Assembly: GCA_022428035.1 (NCBI GenBank)
Contig: JAKMDG010000535.1
Span: 1 to 9,834 of the forward strand
Source of the DNA: Longimicrobiales bacterium
Lineage (GTDB): Bacteria; Gemmatimonadota; Gemmatimonadetes; Longimicrobiales; Gaopeijiaceae
Direction of reading: 5' to 3'
DNA length: 9,834 bases
Below the pieces are notes generated by a model. That model was not told the DNA's origin. It saw only the letters and a program-made list of their open reading frames with translations, and ran no database searches. The position numbers were made by a program, and so were the translations under genes. Shown piece by piece: positions 7,223 through 9,834 of this stretch. The stretch's first letter is position 1. Each line of letters starts with the position of its first letter.

Positions 7223-9834
7223 TTCGCCTGTCGCTGCGCCGGCCGGTCGCAGTTGCGATGACCTACGCGGCCGTGGCGCTGCTGGGGATCGCGGCGTGGA
7301 CCAACGTCCCGATCGAACTGCTGCCGGACACGCAGCTCCCCCGGCTGACCGTGTCAGGCGCGTGGCCTGGAGCCTCCCCGGAGACAGTCGAGGCGTTCCT
7401 GACGGCTCCGCTCGAGTCCGCCGTCCAGCAGGTCCGGGGCGTGGAGCGGATCGTTTCGGAGTCGTTCGAAGAGCAGGGGCGCGGCACGGCGCGCATCGAG
7501 ATCGAGTTCCAGCGCGACACTGACATGGATTTCGTACGACTCGACCTTTCCGAGCGGATCGCGACCCTGCAGGAAGCCCTGCCTGCAGGCGTGGGCCACG
7601 TCCAGGTGAGTCAGTACATCCCCGACGAGTTCCAGGAGCAGAACGCACCCTTCCTGTTCTACACCTTCACGGGCCCCTACACGCTGGAGGCCCTTCGGGC
7701 GCATCTCGACGACGTGATCGCGCCGGAGATCAATCAGGTCGATGGTGTGTCTCGTGTACGGGTATTCGGAGGGCGTGACCGCCGACTCGAGGTAGAGCTC
7801 AACGAAGAGGCTCTGGGCGCGCTCGGGCTCGACCCCGTAACGGTACAGCGCGCGATCTCGGAGCTGGACCTTGTCGGCGAGGCGGGAGTGATCCGTGAGG
7901 GCCCGTCCGAGCGGACGATCACGATCATGAACCGGCCGGGGAGCGCTGAGGACGTGCGTGGCGCGGTCATCACCGCCGTCGGTGGGACGCCGGTGCAGGT
8001 CGGGGATATCGCGACGGTCTACGACACCTACGAAGAACCACGCCAGCTTTCGCGGATCAATCGACGTCCATCGGTCGGCTTCGAGGTGATGAAGGGCATC
8101 GGTGTGAACACCGTTGCGACCGCCGACGCCGTGAAGGAGCGCCTTGCCGAGCTCGAGCGCCTCAATCCCGTGGGCACGGAACTCATGCTCGAAGACGACA
8201 TGAGCGAGGAAATCCAGAAGCAGCTCACGGCTCTCCGCATGCGCGCCTTCTTCAGCGCGCTGGTTATCTTCACCGTGCTACTCGGCTTCCTCCGGTCGTT
8301 TCGGTCCGCCGCGCTGATCTTCACGACGATCGGGTTCAGTGTGCTCATCTCGCTGAACCTCATCTACTTCAGCGGACTCACGCTGAATCTGCTGACCCTG
8401 ATGGGCCTGGCGATGGGCTTTGGCCTCATCGTCGATAATTCGATCGTCGTGCTCGAGAACGTGTACAGGCGATGGCAGGCGGGAGAGAGTGCCGAGTCTG
8501 CCGCAGAGGGCGGGGCCCGCGAGGTCGTGTTACCGATTCTCGCCTCGACGGCTACGACCCTTATCGTCTTCGTCCCGTTCGTGTACCTGCAGGGCGAATT
8601 GCGCGTGTTCTACGTACCCCTCGCGATCGTAGTGGCCCTGACGCTGCTCGCGTCGCTCTTTGTCGCATTCACGTTCATCCCCGCACTCGCGGCTCGGCTT
8701 CTGGCCGGTGACCCGGCACGAGTGCGCAATGCAGGCTTGGCCGGGTCCGGTACCGCTGGTGACGCACGCAGCGGGGCCACATCCGTGCGCACGCCCCTGT
8801 ACCTGCGCTTCTACGCCGACCTCGTGGGTTTCACGGTTCATCGGCCCTGGCTCGCGATCACGGCGACGGTGCTGGTGTTCGCGGGCTCGTATACACTGTT
8901 CGACCGGTACGTCAGCACCTGGGCGATGTGGGGCGGAGGCGGAGGCCAGGATACCTACATCGTGGTCCAGATTCAGCTTCCGCGAGGTTCGAATCTCGAG
9001 CGTAGCGATCAGCTCATGGAGTACTTCGAGGAGCGTGTCGAGGTGCTTCCGCAGGTGGAGCGCTTCACCGTGGACGTCAATCAGACGTTCGCCATGATGC
9101 GGATCACCTTTCCCGATTCTCTTGAGAACACGCAGGTCCCGGTTGCGATCAAGCAGCAGATGGAGGGCTACAGTCACACCTTCACAGGGGCGGAGGTCCG
9201 GGTCTTTGGCTACGGCCCTTCGTTCTACGGGGGTGGGGGTGCGGCTCCCACGTACGGCATCAAGGTGCTCGGGTACAATTATGAGCGGGTACGCGATATC
9301 GCCGACGATCTGGGTGCTCGCCTTGATCGACACAGCCGTGTCGTCGACGTCGATACCAACGCCTCAGGCGGGCGATTCACCCGAGAGCGGGCGTGGGAAT
9401 TCGTCGCCGCTGTGGATCGCGATCGTCTTGCCCAATTTGAACTTACGGTCGATGACCTGATTGGGCGTATGAATGCTGCTGTGGCGGGTACAGCGGGGCT
9501 TGGTTTCATCAAGCTCGGTGGGGAGGAAGTTCAGTTTCAGGTGAAGTTGCAGAACAATCTCGAGCTCGATGTGCTGGCCCTGAAGGAGACGTTGATCGAC
9601 ACCCCCAGCGGTCGGCGGATCCGCCTCGGCGATGTCGTCTCCATCGAGTCTCGCGACGTGCTTTCCCGCATCCGTCGCGAAGACCAGCAGTACGAGCGGA
9701 CGGTGGCGTATGAATTCCGGGGGCCGGCCCGACTCGGTGATCTCGTGCATGAACAAATCATCGCGACGTCCGCAGTGCCACCGGGATACACCGTGGAAGC
9801 CAGTGATACCGGCTTCTTCATCGATGATGAGGAG
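7219..9834 (+). CDS. RND efflux pump permease (AcrB-like), second of two, truncated by window end
   Basis: The frame opened by ATG 7219 (inside the ATGA overlap with the first pump's stop; GAGG at 7207-7210 as ribosome-binding site) runs 872 codons to the last base without a stop. It starts IRLSLRRPVAVAM, the usual tail before TM1, then NVPIELLPDTQLPRLTV, a clear RND porter start. TM2 is about 343-358. TM4 carries GFGLIVDNSIVVLENV with D406 and N407 at the AcrB D407/D408 positions. TM6 ends near AFTFIPALAARLL; TM7 lies near HRPWLAITATVLVFAG. The second periplasmic loop has two glycine runs, G572-G576 and G671-G674. The window ends at GYTVEASDTGFFIDDEE, which in the first pump corresponds to the residues just before TM8, so TM8-12 and the TM10 relay residues are missing. 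It is clearly diverged from the first pump, not a recent duplicate. Confidence 0.94.
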   Translation, partial: MIRLSLRRPVAVAMTYAAVALLGIAAWTNVPIELLPDTQLPRLTVSGAWPGASPETVEAFLTAPLESAVQQVRGVERIVSESFEEQGRGTARIEIEFQRDTDMDFVRLDLSERIATLQEALPAGVGHVQVSQYIPDEFQEQNAPFLFYTFTGPYTLEALRAHLDDVIAPEINQVDGVSRVRVFGGRDRRLEVELNEEALGALGLDPVTVQRAISELDLVGEAGVIREGPSERTITIMNRPGSAEDVRGAVITAVGGTPVQVGDIATVYDTYEEPRQLSRINRRPSVGFEVMKGIGVNTVATADAVKERLAELERLNPVGTELMLEDDMSEEIQKQLTALRMRAFFSALVIFTVLLGFLRSFRSAALIFTTIGFSVLISLNLIYFSGLTLNLLTLMGLAMGFGLIVDNSIVVLENVYRRWQAGESAESAAEGGAREVVLPILASTATTLIVFVPFVYLQGELRVFYVPLAIVVALTLLASLFVAFTFIPALAARLLAGDPARVRNAGLAGSGTAGDARSGATSVRTPLYLRFYADLVGFTVHRPWLAITATVLVFAGSYTLFDRYVSTWAMWGGGGGQDTYIVVQIQLPRGSNLERSDQLMEYFEERVEVLPQVERFTVDVNQTFAMMRITFPDSLENTQVPVAIKQQMEGYSHTFTGAEVRVFGYGPSFYGGGGAAPTYGIKVLGYNYERVRDIADDLGARLDRHSRVVDVDTNASGGRFTRERAWEFVAAVDRDRLAQFELTVDDLIGRMNAAVAGTAGLGFIKLGGEEVQFQVKLQNNLELDVLALKETLIDTPSGRRIRLGDVVSIESRDVLSRIRREDQQYERTVAYEFRGPARLGDLVHEQIIATSAVPPGYTVEASDTGFFIDDEE

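Noticed and set aside
1..9834. CRISPR arrays, tRNA or rRNA genes, insertion sequences, att sites
   Set aside because: No regularly spaced repeats, RNA-gene motifs, transposase-like frames or element ends were seen; nearly all of the window is coding sequence of the five genes.

Overview
The window is a gene-dense, high-GC stretch of a Gram-negative (diderm) bacterial chromosome. All five genes I can support lie on the + strand: the 3' part of ispG (MEP isoprenoid pathway), then a tight four-gene operon for a tripartite RND efflux system. Both ends of the window cut through a gene. An outer-membrane factor, a periplasmic adaptor and RND pumps together imply an outer membrane. The lineage cannot be fixed from this. 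The IspG matches, from memory, the longer proteobacterial-type form, and the adaptor/outer-membrane factor/pump/pump order would fit a Gemmatimonadota- or Proteobacteria-like genome. That is a guess.

Layout. 1-1142: ispG without roughly its first 30 codons; the ATG at base 3 is an internal methionine. 1143-1337: a 195-base gap with an inverted repeat (1182-1205) and a possible -10 element (1214-1219), the only obvious place for the efflux operon promoter. 1338-2546: membrane-fusion (HlyD/AcrA-type) adaptor anchored by an N-terminal membrane segment. 2543-3976: TolC-family outer-membrane factor, overlapping the adaptor by 4 bases. 3980-7222: first RND permease, starting with GTG three bases after the previous stop. 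7219-9834: second, divergent RND permease, again with a 4-base ATGA overlap. It stays open to the end of the window and stops about where its eighth membrane segment should begin.

How the genes work together. The adaptor should bridge an inner-membrane RND pump to the outer-membrane channel. Two different pumps share one adaptor and one channel gene, as in the E. coli mdtBC arrangement, so a mixed pump trimer or two alternative pumps on one exit duct are both possible. Overlapping starts suggest translational coupling. No regulator gene lies in the window, and the substrate cannot be read from the sequence.

Most of this is a recognisable system rather than a new one. The points most worth a second look are the changed proton-relay residues in the pumps, a perfect 18-base palindrome inside the adaptor gene that overlaps a second hairpin, the AT-rich signal-peptide region of the outer-membrane factor, and the long cytoplasmic loop of the first pump.
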